From Saprospiraceae bacterium (GTDB lineage: Bacteria > Bacteroidota > Bacteroidia > Chitinophagales > Saprospiraceae): DNA of 37,078 nt. The notes beneath the pieces were generated by a model. That model had not been told where the DNA came from. It ran no database searches and saw only the letters and a program-made list of their open reading frames with translations. The position numbers and the translations under genes are program-made. Position 1 is the first letter of the stretch; each line of letters starts with the position of its first letter. The DNA is taken from assembly GCA_028282725.1 (NCBI GenBank), contig JANQHF010000094.1:1-37078 (forward strand), written 5' to 3'. Positions 1-8,244 of the stretch are shown piece after piece.

Positions 1-190
1 AGTTTAATTATAAAGCGGGTGATAACTTAAAGCAAGGTGACGGCTTAAAGCAAGGTGACAGCTTAAAGCAAGGTGACAGCTTAAAGCAAGGTGACAGCTT
101 AAAGCAAGGTGACGGCTTAAAGGCAGGTGACAGCTTAAAGCAAGGTGACAGCTTAAAGTCAGGTGACGACTTTAAGTGGGGTGACGCTTG
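1..190. repeat. 18-bp tandem repeat array 1 (about 10 units)
   Basis: A 13-nt leader (AGTTTAATTATAA, 1-13) runs into ten head-to-tail 18-nt units at 11-190. The consensus unit is AAAGCAAGGTGACAGCTT. Units 29-46 to 137-154 are nearly identical, and the last two (155-190) drift. GGTGA and CTTAAAG hardly vary, and changes cluster at unit positions 5-6 and 13-15. The array is followed by a GC-rich trailer with CTATAG near 204-209. The same leader and unit recur at 17421-17628. There are no unique spacers, so this is not CRISPR. The unit length is a multiple of three, so it reads as a hexapeptide (LKQGDS on +, KLSPCF on -), but no real gene start is visible. Confidence 0.95.
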
Positions 191-253
191 TAGCACCCCC
201 TCGCTATAGTGACCATCTGGCTCCCGGGGCACCAAGAAGATTTATCAACATCC

Positions 254-284
254 TTGAGCCACACCATTCCTTTTCATACTTTTG
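254..284 (+). promoter_or_regulatory. Bacteroidota-type promoter of ndk
   Basis: TACTTTTG at 277-284 matches the Bacteroidota -7 element TAnnTTTG. A TTG at 254-256 sits 20 nt upstream, where the -33 element is expected. The ATG of ndk follows 18 nt after the -7 box, giving a short leader. The box runs on as GCGCC, as it does upstream of rpsO. Confidence 0.6.
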
Positions 285-302
285 CGCCCTCAAATAAATT
301 CT

Positions 303-722
303 ATGGCAGGAAACATAACTTTTACGATGATCAAACCAGATGCTGTCAAGGGTGGACACATCGGTTCAATTCTCAAGATGATTTGCGATGCTGGCTTTTC
401 GATTAAGGCCATGAAGTTTACAAAACTGTCCGCCGAAAAAGCAGGAGAGTTTTATGCGATTCATAAAGAGCGACCATTTTATGCTGAATTGGTGGCATTC
501 ATGTCTTCCGGACCGATCGTAGCGGCCATTCTTGCAAAGGAAAATGCCGTGACGGATTTCAGGACTTTAATTGGTGCAACCAATCCGGCGCAGGCGGCTC
601 CTGGAACGATCAGAGCGCTCTATGCAACCAATGTCGGAGAGAATGCAATACATGGATCCGACTCAGACGAGAATGCAAAAATCGAATCTGACTTTCATTT
701 TGCCGGAACAGAACGATTCTGA
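303..722 (+). CDS. ndk: Nucleoside diphosphate kinase
   Basis: Transfers the terminal phosphate of ATP to nucleoside diphosphates through a phosphohistidine, balancing cytoplasmic NTP and dNTP pools. The 139-aa length is normal for the family. The N-terminal [10 protein letters not shown] strand, the KERPFY segment (56-61) and the active-site motif NAIHGSDS with His117 are all intact. The ATG at 303 is chosen because it gives the usual MAGNITF start; the frame is open further upstream only from a TTG inside the promoter. It is the first gene of a + strand run; the phosphoesterase gene begins 38 nt downstream. There are no odd features. Confidence 0.97.
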   Translation: MAGNITFTMIKPDAVKGGHIGSILKMICDAGFSIKAMKFTKLSAEKAGEFYAIHKERPFYAELVAFMSSGPIVAAILAKENAVTDFRTLIGATNPAQAAPGTIRALYATNVGENAIHGSDSDENAKIESDFHFAGTERF

Positions 723-760
723 ATTTGAACTTTTAGCCAAAACCACGCTTTCTTAATGAT

Positions 761-1780
761 ATGGATGACATTTCTGTCATAAAATCCAAACTGAGTGTTC
801 CCTCGAATATTTTGATCATCACCCACCGCAATCCCGATGGTGATGCCATTGGTTCTTCATTGGGTCTTAAACTCTTTCTCGATGAGTTTGGACACAATTG
901 CAAGGTACTGATGCCTTCAGAGTTTCCGGTGGTATTCAATTATCTTCCGGCCCTGTCTTCAATAACCATATTCGACAATAATCAGGAAGAGGCCCGGCAA
1001 ATGCTTACTCATGCCGATATCATTTTCTGCCTGGATTTTAACGGTCTGGACAGGATCGATCCGCTGGGATTGGAAATTTCTGAGTCTCATGCCTATAAAG
1101 CCATGATTGATCATCATCTGGATCCTGAACCCTTCGCGGATTGGTATCTCTCAGATGTTCATGCCAGTTCTACCAGTGAACTGGTCTATCGCTTTATCGA
1201 AGCTCTAGGACATGCACCGCATATGGTCAATACCGACATAGGCAGCTGCTTATTTACCGGAATTCTCACCGATACGGGTTCCTTCAAATATGGCACCAAC
1301 CCCGAGGTCTACAGAATTGCTTCCGAACTGAAAAAGATCGGTGTTGATGATTACGATATCAATGATAAGATTTTCAATAGCTGGACCTTACGGCAAATGA
1401 AGATCCTGGGACACGCTCTGCGCAACCGGATGGAAATCCTCCCCGAATTAAATACCGGCATTATCAAGTTATCCAAAGGAGACTACCTTAAATATCGTAT
1501 TTCAAGAGGTGATACGGAAGGGCTTGTGAATTACATCATGATGATCAAGGGAATGCGTGTTGCAGCTTTTGTCCGGGAAATGCCTCATGGTGAAATAAGA
1601 TTGTCATTCAGAAGCAAAGGAGAAATTTCTGTGCAGGAGTTGGCGAGCCAGCATTTTAACGGTGGCGGGCACAAAAATGCAAGCGGGGGATCCTCAAAAC
1701 TAAGTCTTGACGAGACGATACAAAAACTCAAAGACGTAATTCCTCAATATGTGCGACTCACTGATATATCAGCGGGTTGA
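761..1780 (+). CDS. nrnA: DHH/DHHA1 phosphoesterase, NrnA-like oligoribonuclease / pAp phosphatase
   Basis: Predicted to degrade 2-5 nt RNA fragments to mononucleotides and to dephosphorylate 3'-phosphoadenosine 5'-phosphate. The 339-aa protein has the DHH-family metal ligands in order: THRNPDGDAIGS (21-32), LDFN (91-94), DHH (117-119), and the DHHA1 substrate motif GGGHKNASGG (301-310). No signal peptide is present, so it is cytoplasmic. It lies between ndk and an FKBP lipoprotein gene with short gaps (38 and 35 nt), consistent with co-transcription. The NrnA assignment rests on length and architecture; c-di-NMP phosphodiesterases such as GdpP carry the same domains but add membrane and GGDEF parts that are absent here. 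Confidence 0.88.
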   Translation: MDDISVIKSKLSVPSNILIITHRNPDGDAIGSSLGLKLFLDEFGHNCKVLMPSEFPVVFNYLPALSSITIFDNNQEEARQMLTHADIIFCLDFNGLDRIDPLGLEISESHAYKAMIDHHLDPEPFADWYLSDVHASSTSELVYRFIEALGHAPHMVNTDIGSCLFTGILTDTGSFKYGTNPEVYRIASELKKIGVDDYDINDKIFNSWTLRQMKILGHALRNRMEILPELNTGIIKLSKGDYLKYRISRGDTEGLVNYIMMIKGMRVAAFVREMPHGEIRLSFRSKGEISVQELASQHFNGGGHKNASGGSSKLSLDETIQKLKDVIPQYVRLTDISAG

Positions 1781-1815
1781 GGGCTTAATCACTTGAATTT
1801 TTAAGATCTAAATAC

Positions 1816-2712
1816 ATGAAAAATATTTCAATCCTTTTCATCCTTCCATTGCTCATACTGTCATGCAAATCGGATCCGTCAGGCATCTTGATGAGCCCCG
1901 TATCCGGTTACGGTTATAAGATCCTGAAAGATACGGACGCACGGACAGGTCAAGTAGGAGAACATGTATATTTCAAGATGAGCATTTATGATGACAAGGA
2001 TTCTCTCTTACAGAGTTATCAGAATCAGAAAATTCTACCTTCTGTAAAGTTGGTTAATGAAAATGAGATCACCAGGAGGAAAAATCCAATTCTTGATATC
2101 GCTTCGCTCATGAGCGTTGGTGATAGTTTTGCCATCCTCGTTCCCATTGATTCTGTATCAAACTTGCCTTCCGGTTACGATGATGTCGAGCACATAGAAT
2201 ACCATATTGCAGTTACAGAGATTCTGACCGCTGACCAATTTCAGGCCAGGATTGATGAGCAACAAAGAGTCGAGCTGGAAGAAATGGAGCGCATGCGTGA
2301 TTTGTTACCGGATGTTGAGAAGACAACCGGGGATATTCTCTCCTCATATAAGAACGGTGAACTGGATTTGAAGGAAACGCCCAATGGCGTGAAATATATG
2401 ATACATGAATTGGGTACGGGGGAAATGCCGACAAAAGACCGGATGGTTACCATTACTTATTACGGCCGAACAGTTGCTGATGGAAATACTTTTGACAATT
2501 CCTATAAAAGAGGCCGGGGTTATTCATTCAGGTTGGGAAGAGGAGAAGTGATCCGTGGATGGGATGAAGCTGCGCTTTATTTGCCCGTAGGTACTGTAGC
2601 TTCTCTGTTTATTCCATCAGAATTAGGCTATGGGGCCGTGGGGAGCCCACCAAATATTCCTCCGGATGCGGAACTATATTTTTATGTCACTGTTGACGAA
2701 ATGTACTATTAA
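1816..2712 (+). CDS. FKBP-type peptidyl-prolyl cis-trans isomerase lipoprotein
   Basis: The 298-aa protein begins with a lipoprotein signal: MKNIS, a hydrophobic stretch, and the lipobox LILSC with Cys17. This predicts an envelope-anchored protein. The C-terminal ~100 residues are an FKBP domain: VTITYYGRTVADGNTFDNS, then VIRGWDEA and LGYGAVGSPPNIPPDAELYF, which supply the usual binding-pocket residues. The middle (about 30-190) resembles a degenerate first FKBP-like or dimerisation region with a Glu/Arg-rich helix (QQRVELEEMERMRD). Likely role: folding of proline-containing secreted or outer membrane proteins. The gene ends 17 nt before prfB. Confidence 0.9.
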   Translation: MKNISILFILPLLILSCKSDPSGILMSPVSGYGYKILKDTDARTGQVGEHVYFKMSIYDDKDSLLQSYQNQKILPSVKLVNENEITRRKNPILDIASLMSVGDSFAILVPIDSVSNLPSGYDDVEHIEYHIAVTEILTADQFQARIDEQQRVELEEMERMRDLLPDVEKTTGDILSSYKNGELDLKETPNGVKYMIHELGTGEMPTKDRMVTITYYGRTVADGNTFDNSYKRGRGYSFRLGRGEVIRGWDEAALYLPVGTVASLFIPSELGYGAVGSPPNIPPDAELYFYVTVDEMYY

Positions 2713-2729
2713 TCCAAAACGCAAGGACA

Positions 2730-3816
2730 ATGACTGCAGAGCAGCTTACAGAACTAAAATCGCGAATGTCGGACCTGAGGAGGTATCTTTGACATCGACG
2801 GTCGTTTATTCAAAATAGAGGATCTCGAACAAAAGACGCTTGATCCGAATTTCTGGCAGGAACCTCAAAATGCCGAGGGAGTCCTCAAAGAATTAAAATC
2901 ACATAAAAGCTGGGTAGGAAAATTTGACGACCTAAGATCATCGGTCGATGATCTTGAGGTTATTTATGATTTCTATGTAGAAGGTGAAGGCACGGAGGAA
3001 GAGGTCAACCAGCAATTCGAAATGGCCCTGAACAACCTTGATGATGTGGAGTTCAGATCTACCTTGAATAAGACAGAAGATGAATTATCTGCCATTGTTG
3101 AGATCAATGCCGGCGCAGGGGGGACAGAAGCCTGTGACTGGGCTGAAATGTTGTATCGGATGTACGTGTTGTGGGGTGAAAAGAATAACTATAAAGTCAG
3201 CGAGTTGAACCGGGTTGCAGGTGATGTAGCCGGTGTACGATCCGTTGAAATCGAGGTGAATGGCGAATACGCCTATGGAATGCTTAAGGGAGAAAATGGT
3301 GTCCATCGTCTTGTCAGGGTGAGCCCTTATAATGCGCAGGGTAAGAGAATGACCTCCTTTGCCAGTGTTTTTGTACATCCGCTGGTAGACAGTAGTGTTG
3401 AGGTGGAGGTGAATCCTGCTGACCTGGATTGGGATACTTTCCGATCCAGCGGGGCTGGCGGTCAACATGTCAATAAGACCGAATCAGCAGTACGGGTAAG
3501 GCATCTTCCTTCTGGAATTGTTGTGGAGTGTCAACAAGAACGATCACAACACCTCAATCGCGAAAAGGCGATTCAAATGCTGAAATCCCGGTTGTATGAG
3601 AAGGAACTCGAAAGACTTAGGGCTGAAAAAAGTGCTGTTGAAGCGGGTAAGATGAAAAATGAATGGGGATCACAGATCCGCTCCTATGTCCTTGACGATC
3701 GTAGAGTCAAGGATCACAGGACGGGGCACCAGACTTCTAAGACCGATGCAGTATTGAATGGTGACTTGACGGATTTCCTGAAGGCCTTTCTCATGTGGGA
3801 AGGACGGGAGATTTAG
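2730..3816 (+). CDS. prfB: Peptide chain release factor 2 (programmed +1 frameshift)
   Basis: RF2 recognises UAA and UGA and triggers peptide release. The ATG at 2730 opens a 20-codon frame ending in CTT TGA C (2787-2793), preceded by the internal Shine-Dalgarno AGGAGG at 2778-2783. This is the classic RF2 autoregulatory site: low RF2 causes a +1 shift at CTT and reading resumes with GAC at 2791. The shifted product is 361 aa. GGQ lies at about residues 243-245 in the context SSGAGGQHVNKTESAVR. The stop-codon recognition tripeptide reads SPY (about 198-200) rather than SPF. The coordinates span both frames, and T2790 is skipped. The downstream ABC gene starts 40 nt later. Confidence 0.97.
2778..2793 (+). 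promoter_or_regulatory. prfB programmed frameshift site
   Basis: AGGAGG (2778-2783), TAT, CTT, in-frame TGA (2790-2792), then C. The spacing and order are the same as in the well-studied RF2 frameshift signal. The purine-rich block pairs with the 16S rRNA tail and the UGAC context slows termination, so the shift reports RF2 level. Confidence 0.95.
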
Positions 3817-3856
3817 AAGAATCAAATGATGATTTCCCGATTGCGTAACAACCATA

Positions 3857-5659
3857 ATGGAAGAAAAAAGTAAGACAAGGATTACCAGGGCCGGTCTAAA
3901 ATCTGCCCTGAGTATGTTTCGGTACATCAGACCTTACCGGGCCTATTTTTATAGTGCTCTGATCATATTGATGGTCGGAAGTTTTCTAATGATGGCGATC
4001 ATGGGCATTCCTGGTCAAATGGTGAGTGCAGCCACAGATGAAATCGGTGGAAATGCCTTGTTTGATTTTAGTTTGAATACATGGGGCTGGATTATGTTTG
4101 GCATCCTTGCCCTTAGAGCCATACTTTCTTTTTTACAGACGATATTATTTGCAAATGTAAGTGAGAGGGGGATGGCAGATGTGCGCAGAGATGTGTACGG
4201 TCGGCTGATCTCACAACCGATGGCGTATTTTGAGCGATACAGGGTAGGGGAGTTGACCAGCAGGATTACTGCAGATGTGGAGCAACTGCAATCGGTATTT
4301 TCGGTTACCCTGGCAGAATTTATAAGACAGGGAATGACATTGGCCCTTGGAGTGATTATCCTGGCCTTCCTGATGCCGAGATTATTCCTGGTGATGTTAT
4401 TGACCATCCCGGCAGTGGTTATCCTGGCTATGGTATTTGGACGATATATTCGGAAACTCAGTAAGAAAAGACAGGATCAACTGGCCAAGACCAATACGAT
4501 CGTTGAAGAAACTTTTCAAAACTTCTCCATCGTCAAGGCATTTGCCAACGAATTATTTGAAGTCAACAGATATTCCGGAAGCGTACAAAAAATGGTGGCC
4601 ATTTCCCTGAACTTTGCCAAAGTTAGAGGACTCTTTTTTGCTTTTATTATTCTCCTGTTATTTGGAAGTATCCTTTTTATTCTTTGGCAGGGAGCCTTTA
4701 TGGTACAGAATGGTAGTATGGATGCAGGAAATTTGCTCTCATTCGTCATTTATACGGTAATGATCGGAGGAGCAATTGCCAGTCTCGGCAATTTATATAC
4801 TACGATTGCTGGAGCGCTAGGAGCGACTGAACGAGTCAAAGAAATTCTCGACAGCCAACCAGAATTCGATATTCAGAGCAATAACGGGGGATTAAGAATA
4901 ACCGGGAACATCTCGTTTGAAGATGTACATTTTGAATATCCCTCGAGAGAGGATGTTGCTGTCCTGGAGGGTGTTACTCTGGATATTCGAGCAGGAGAAA
5001 AAGTAGCCCTGGTCGGTCATAGTGGAAGCGGAAAATCTACCATTGCTCGTCTGTTGATGAACTTTTATGGTCTGAATAAAGGAGTGATCAGGGTGGATGG
5101 CATACCAATCAATGAATATGACCTGAGCGACTTTCGTAAGAATATTGGTATCGTACCACAGGAAGTCATACTATTCGGGGGGACAATCAAGGAAAACCTT
5201 CTGTATGGCAAGCCATCAGCCTCAGATGAGGAGTTGAAAGAAGCTGCCATAAAGGCAAATTGCTGGGAGTTCATTTCTTCATTTCCGGAAGGAATGGAGA
5301 CCATTGTTGGAGAAAGAGGAATTAAGTTATCCGGAGGTCAAAAACAAAGGGTGGCTATTGCCCGTGCAATCCTGAAGGATCCCTCAATACTCTTACTGGA
5401 TGAAGCCACCTCGTCCCTGGATGCCGGTTCGGAGAAAGTAGTACAGGGAGCCATGAACGTTTTGATGGAAGGTCGTACTTCTATTATCATTGCTCATAGG
5501 TTGTCCACGATAAAGGATGTAGATCGGATTTACGTCCTTGACAAAGGCCGAATTGTCGAAAGCGGATCCCATTTCGAATTGATCGAAAAAGATGATGGGA
5601 TATATAAGAATTTGGCTAGATTACAGTTTGACTTAAAGAGTATGGATATTACTACATGA
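3857..5659 (+). CDS. ABC exporter, fused transmembrane and ATPase domains (MsbA/BmrA-like)
   Basis: A 600-aa half-transporter that should act as a homodimer. The N-terminal ~330 residues form the six-helix exporter domain, with hydrophobic segments near residues 36-56, 75-97, 155-195 and 255-300. The ATPase domain follows: Walker A GHSGSGKST (387-395), signature LSGGQ (491-495), Walker B ILLLDE (511-516), switch AHRLST. The family exports lipids (lipid A core for MsbA), drugs or peptides. The substrate cannot be read from the sequence. The stop overlaps the ATG of the next gene (ATGA at 5656-5659), so the two are probably translationally coupled. Confidence 0.93.
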   Translation: MEEKSKTRITRAGLKSALSMFRYIRPYRAYFYSALIILMVGSFLMMAIMGIPGQMVSAATDEIGGNALFDFSLNTWGWIMFGILALRAILSFLQTILFANVSERGMADVRRDVYGRLISQPMAYFERYRVGELTSRITADVEQLQSVFSVTLAEFIRQGMTLALGVIILAFLMPRLFLVMLLTIPAVVILAMVFGRYIRKLSKKRQDQLAKTNTIVEETFQNFSIVKAFANELFEVNRYSGSVQKMVAISLNFAKVRGLFFAFIILLLFGSILFILWQGAFMVQNGSMDAGNLLSFVIYTVMIGGAIASLGNLYTTIAGALGATERVKEILDSQPEFDIQSNNGGLRITGNISFEDVHFEYPSREDVAVLEGVTLDIRAGEKVALVGHSGSGKSTIARLLMNFYGLNKGVIRVDGIPINEYDLSDFRKNIGIVPQEVILFGGTIKENLLYGKPSASDEELKEAAIKANCWEFISSFPEGMETIVGERGIKLSGGQKQRVAIARAILKDPSILLLDEATSSLDAGSEKVVQGAMNVLMEGRTSIIIAHRLSTIKDVDRIYVLDKGRIVESGSHFELIEKDDGIYKNLARLQFDLKSMDITT

Positions 5660-6276
5660 AATATGGAATCGCGGTAACATGGATTTGTCTGATGATGTCT
5701 TCCTCCTCCATAAATGGCCAAGACTTTTCATGGGGAGTGACTGTGAAACATGAGATTTACAATCGCTATGCCAATCCATCGGATGACATTGCATCAAGGT
5801 CAGCGGGAAGTGCAATTCTCAATTTGGGTCTGGGACCGAAGCTTTGGATCGGACAAGGTGACTTCTCATTTTCGCCGGAAATATCATTCATGTTTTCTCC
5901 TTTTGCATTGAGCGCCGGTGACTACAAAGGACTCGGAGGAATTAGCTTTCCCATTCTCGGCAAATTTGAATTCTTGGGCAATTCCAATTTTAATCATGAT
6001 GGGAAGTTTGGTTTTAGTATTGGCGGAGGTGTCCAGTATTCCAGGACGGAACTTTGGTATCTGAAAAGATCCTTCAAAGACCAGGGTGTGGAAAGAAATT
6101 TTTTCAGAACATACGTCATTGAAGGCGATTTCGGTTATGGCTTGAGCGGTTTTAATTTGCATCTTTTTTTGCGCTACGGCTGGTCCAATGATACGGATGC
6201 CAATACTTTTAATATTGGCATCGGATATGATTTTAATATTCCAAAATTGATTGAGGAAACAGACCCCGACTTTTAA
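5656..6276 (+). CDS. Secreted outer-membrane-type protein, probable beta-barrel
   Basis: The 206-aa protein has a signal peptide (MKYGIAVTW, hydrophobic core to about residue 22, SSSSINGQ). The rest alternates Gly/aromatic-rich strands (SFSPEISFMFSPF, FGFSIGGGVQYS, LSGFNLHLFLRYGWS, NTFNIGIGYDFN), the pattern of a small outer membrane barrel. It ends in F preceded by a charged stretch. No specific family is recognised. Its start overlaps the ABC exporter stop by 4 nt and murB begins 2 nt after its end, so it belongs to a tight operon. A role in the envelope, perhaps together with the exporter, is inference. Confidence 0.75.
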   Translation: MKYGIAVTWICLMMSSSSINGQDFSWGVTVKHEIYNRYANPSDDIASRSAGSAILNLGLGPKLWIGQGDFSFSPEISFMFSPFALSAGDYKGLGGISFPILGKFEFLGNSNFNHDGKFGFSIGGGVQYSRTELWYLKRSFKDQGVERNFFRTYVIEGDFGYGLSGFNLHLFLRYGWSNDTDANTFNIGIGYDFNIPKLIEETDPDF

Positions 6277-6278
6277 TC

Positions 6279-7274
6279 TTGTACTCTGTAAAAAATTACA
6301 ATACCTTCAAAGTTGAGCATTGTGTAAGTGCCATTCAAGAGGTGCGTTCCCTTCTGCAATTAAAGCAAACGCTTCTCGCATTCGAACGACCCATCGTCCT
6401 TGGAGGAGGCAGCAATGTATTATTTACCCAGGATTCGGAGCAGCCAGTGCTGATTGTTGATATAAAGGGAATTCAAATTACCGGGGAAGACAAATCCAGC
6501 GTATCCGTTAACATTGGAGCCGGAGAGATTTGGCACGATGTAGTCATCTGGGCATTAGAAAATCAATTGGGAGGAATCGAAAACCTAAGTCTGATTCCCG
6601 GCAAATGCGGTGCAGCTCCTATTCAAAACATTGGAGCATATGGAGTGGAATTGAGTGATTGTCTGATTGGGGTTCATTGTGTTGAAAGAGAAAGTGGTAA
6701 GGAATTCTATTTTACCAATGATGAATGTTTATTTAATTACAGAGATAGTATTTTCAAAAATGCATGGAAGGACAAATTTGTAATTGCAAATATTGATTTG
6801 CGTCTCACTAAAAAAGGTCACCATATCATTTATTCTTCGTACGGGGATATCAGGAAACGCTTAAGATCTCTCGGTATTGAGAAACCTTCAATCAGTGATG
6901 TCAGTAATGCTGTTATTGAAATTCGAAAATCCAAACTTCCTGATCCGTTATATCTTCCGAATGCCGGTAGCTTTTTTAAAAACCCGATCATATCAATTTC
7001 CACTTTCACTATGTTGAAAAAAGAATTTCCGAATCTTCCAAATTACCCACATACGGAATCTCATGCAAAAATTCCTGCCGGTTGGCTGATTGATCAATGT
7101 AATTGGAAAGGCATAATGGTCGATAAAGTAGGCGTCCACAATAAGCAGGCGTTGGTTTTGGTAAACCATGGGACTAAAAATGGAAGTAAGATCCTGAAGT
7201 TGTCGCAACTTATTCAGGAATCGGTGTATAGAAAATTTGGAATTCAATTAGAGTGCGAGGTCAATATTATCTAA
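6279..7274 (+). CDS. murB: UDP-N-acetylenolpyruvoylglucosamine reductase
   Basis: An FAD enzyme that reduces UDP-GlcNAc-enolpyruvate to UDP-MurNAc with NADPH in peptidoglycan precursor synthesis. At 331 aa it is of the E. coli-like type. Visible motifs are NTF near the start, GGGSNVLF (FAD site), PGKCGAAPIQNIGAYG, FNYRDSIFK and NAGSFFKNP with the catalytic serine, plus the C-terminal VHNKQALVLVN. The start is TTG at 6279: an in-frame stop lies at 6252-6254 and no ATG or GTG occurs before the conserved N terminus. It follows the barrel gene by 2 nt. Confidence 0.95.
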   Translation: MYSVKNYNTFKVEHCVSAIQEVRSLLQLKQTLLAFERPIVLGGGSNVLFTQDSEQPVLIVDIKGIQITGEDKSSVSVNIGAGEIWHDVVIWALENQLGGIENLSLIPGKCGAAPIQNIGAYGVELSDCLIGVHCVERESGKEFYFTNDECLFNYRDSIFKNAWKDKFVIANIDLRLTKKGHHIIYSSYGDIRKRLRSLGIEKPSISDVSNAVIEIRKSKLPDPLYLPNAGSFFKNPIISISTFTMLKKEFPNLPNYPHTESHAKIPAGWLIDQCNWKGIMVDKVGVHNKQALVLVNHGTKNGSKILKLSQLIQESVYRKFGIQLECEVNII

Positions 7275-7569
7275 TTGTAAAGAGTATATTTTTATTTTGT
7301 AAATTCCAATTGTCAACTCCCGTGTTTATAAAGATCTGAGCATTCATTCATACCTGAATACATTCCTTACTGTATCATATTGATCTTTTCATATACTATT
7401 TTAATCTAATATCTTATTGAATGAATGACTGGTTAATATAGTATTGAATTTGGTCAATATGTAGGTAGTTTCACCCGTCTTTGCCCTTCATATTTGTATT
7501 GAATTTAATTGGTTCCAATTATTATTAGTTAATCATAAGGAGTATAAGCTTCTTGTTAAATTCTAAATT
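7275..7569. promoter_or_regulatory. AT-rich intergenic region with operator-like inverted repeats
   Basis: No gene fits in these 295 nt. CATATTTG at 7489-7496 is one mismatch from the Bacteroidota -7 box. Just downstream lies an inverted repeat TAATTGG-TT-CCAATTA (7506-7521), and further up TATTGA-6 nt-TCAATA (7442-7459). This could be the promoter and operator of the secreted-protein gene at 7570. AT richness makes chance repeats common, so this is weak. Confidence 0.3.
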
Positions 7570-8175
7570 ATGAAACGGTTTTTGATGTTTATTTCATTGG
7601 TGTTATTTGCGGGGTCCTTTCTTACAGGATCACATCTATCAGATTCTGATATTAAGTTTTATAATGCGGGCGAACGGACATTTGCTATCTATGTAGACAG
7701 CCGTAATGTCAATTCTGTCCATGTAGTCATTAGAGATGAAAATCGATCAACTGTTTATGAAGAGAAAAACTCTGCCGGTGAAGTATTTAATAAGAAATAC
7801 AATTTGAAAAATCTTCCGAAGGGGAAGTACACTGTTACTGTGGACAATGGCTTGAGCATAAGTTCTCAGCCCATATTCCTTTTAGATAAAACATTAATCA
7901 TTGAACAAAGAGATGAAACAACATTCTTTAAACCATCGATTCGCAGGAATCATGATAAAATTGATGTGGACTTGTTAAGCCTGGACGGTCATGAGATTAA
8001 TCTTCAAATAGTTGATTACGAGGGTAGGATCAACTACCAGGATGAATTGCTTATTGACGGGCGTTTTCAGAGAAGGTTTGACATTTCAAAATTGGAGAAA
8101 GGAAATTATTCAATTTACATAACGGTTTTTGATGGAAGTGTATCACACAGTTTTGAAAAAACGATCCGCGTTTAA
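7570..8175 (+). CDS. Small secreted protein with two Ig-like halves (DUF3244-like)
   Basis: The 201-aa protein has a signal peptide (MKRFLMFISLVLFAGSFLTGS). The remainder looks like two beta-sandwich repeats: the first half contains YNLKNLPKGKYTVTVDNG and the second FDISKLEKGNYSIYITVFDG at matching places, the layout often seen in Bacteroidota secreted beta-sandwich domains. No catalytic motif is visible. It stands alone between a 295-nt upstream region and a terminator, so it is probably a single-gene transcript. Function unknown; adhesion or a structural periplasmic role is possible but unsupported. Confidence 0.75.
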   Translation: MKRFLMFISLVLFAGSFLTGSHLSDSDIKFYNAGERTFAIYVDSRNVNSVHVVIRDENRSTVYEEKNSAGEVFNKKYNLKNLPKGKYTVTVDNGLSISSQPIFLLDKTLIIEQRDETTFFKPSIRRNHDKIDVDLLSLDGHEINLQIVDYEGRINYQDELLIDGRFQRRFDISKLEKGNYSIYITVFDGSVSHSFEKTIRV

Positions 8176-8214
8176 AACCTAAGTTGTAACAGACTATTTT
8201 TCATACGACTCTAA

Positions 8215-8244
8215 GGGCTTGGCAGAATTGCCAGGCCTCTTTTT
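8215..8244 (+). terminator. Intrinsic terminator of the 7570-8175 gene
   Basis: A GGCTTGGCA / TGCCAGGCC stem (8216-8224 with 8229-8237, one G-U pair) closes on the loop GAAT. It is followed by TCTTTTT, with the T run at 8240-8244. There is no A run on the left, so it acts only on the + strand. The T run overlaps the stop codon of the convergent AraC-type gene. Confidence 0.85.

Noticed and set aside
1-190. CRISPR array
   Set aside because: Units are only 18 nt and directly adjacent, with no unique spacers and no cas genes in the window.
8-235. 75-codon minus-strand frame made of SPCFKL hexapeptides
   Set aside because: It is a by-product of an 18-nt repeat whose length is a multiple of three. 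Array 2 shows no matching gene with a start, and nothing like a signal or domain precedes the repeats.
2730-2792. prfB as a frameshifted pseudogene
   Set aside because: The break is the standard RF2 programmed +1 site with its internal Shine-Dalgarno at the right distance. Both parts are otherwise intact.
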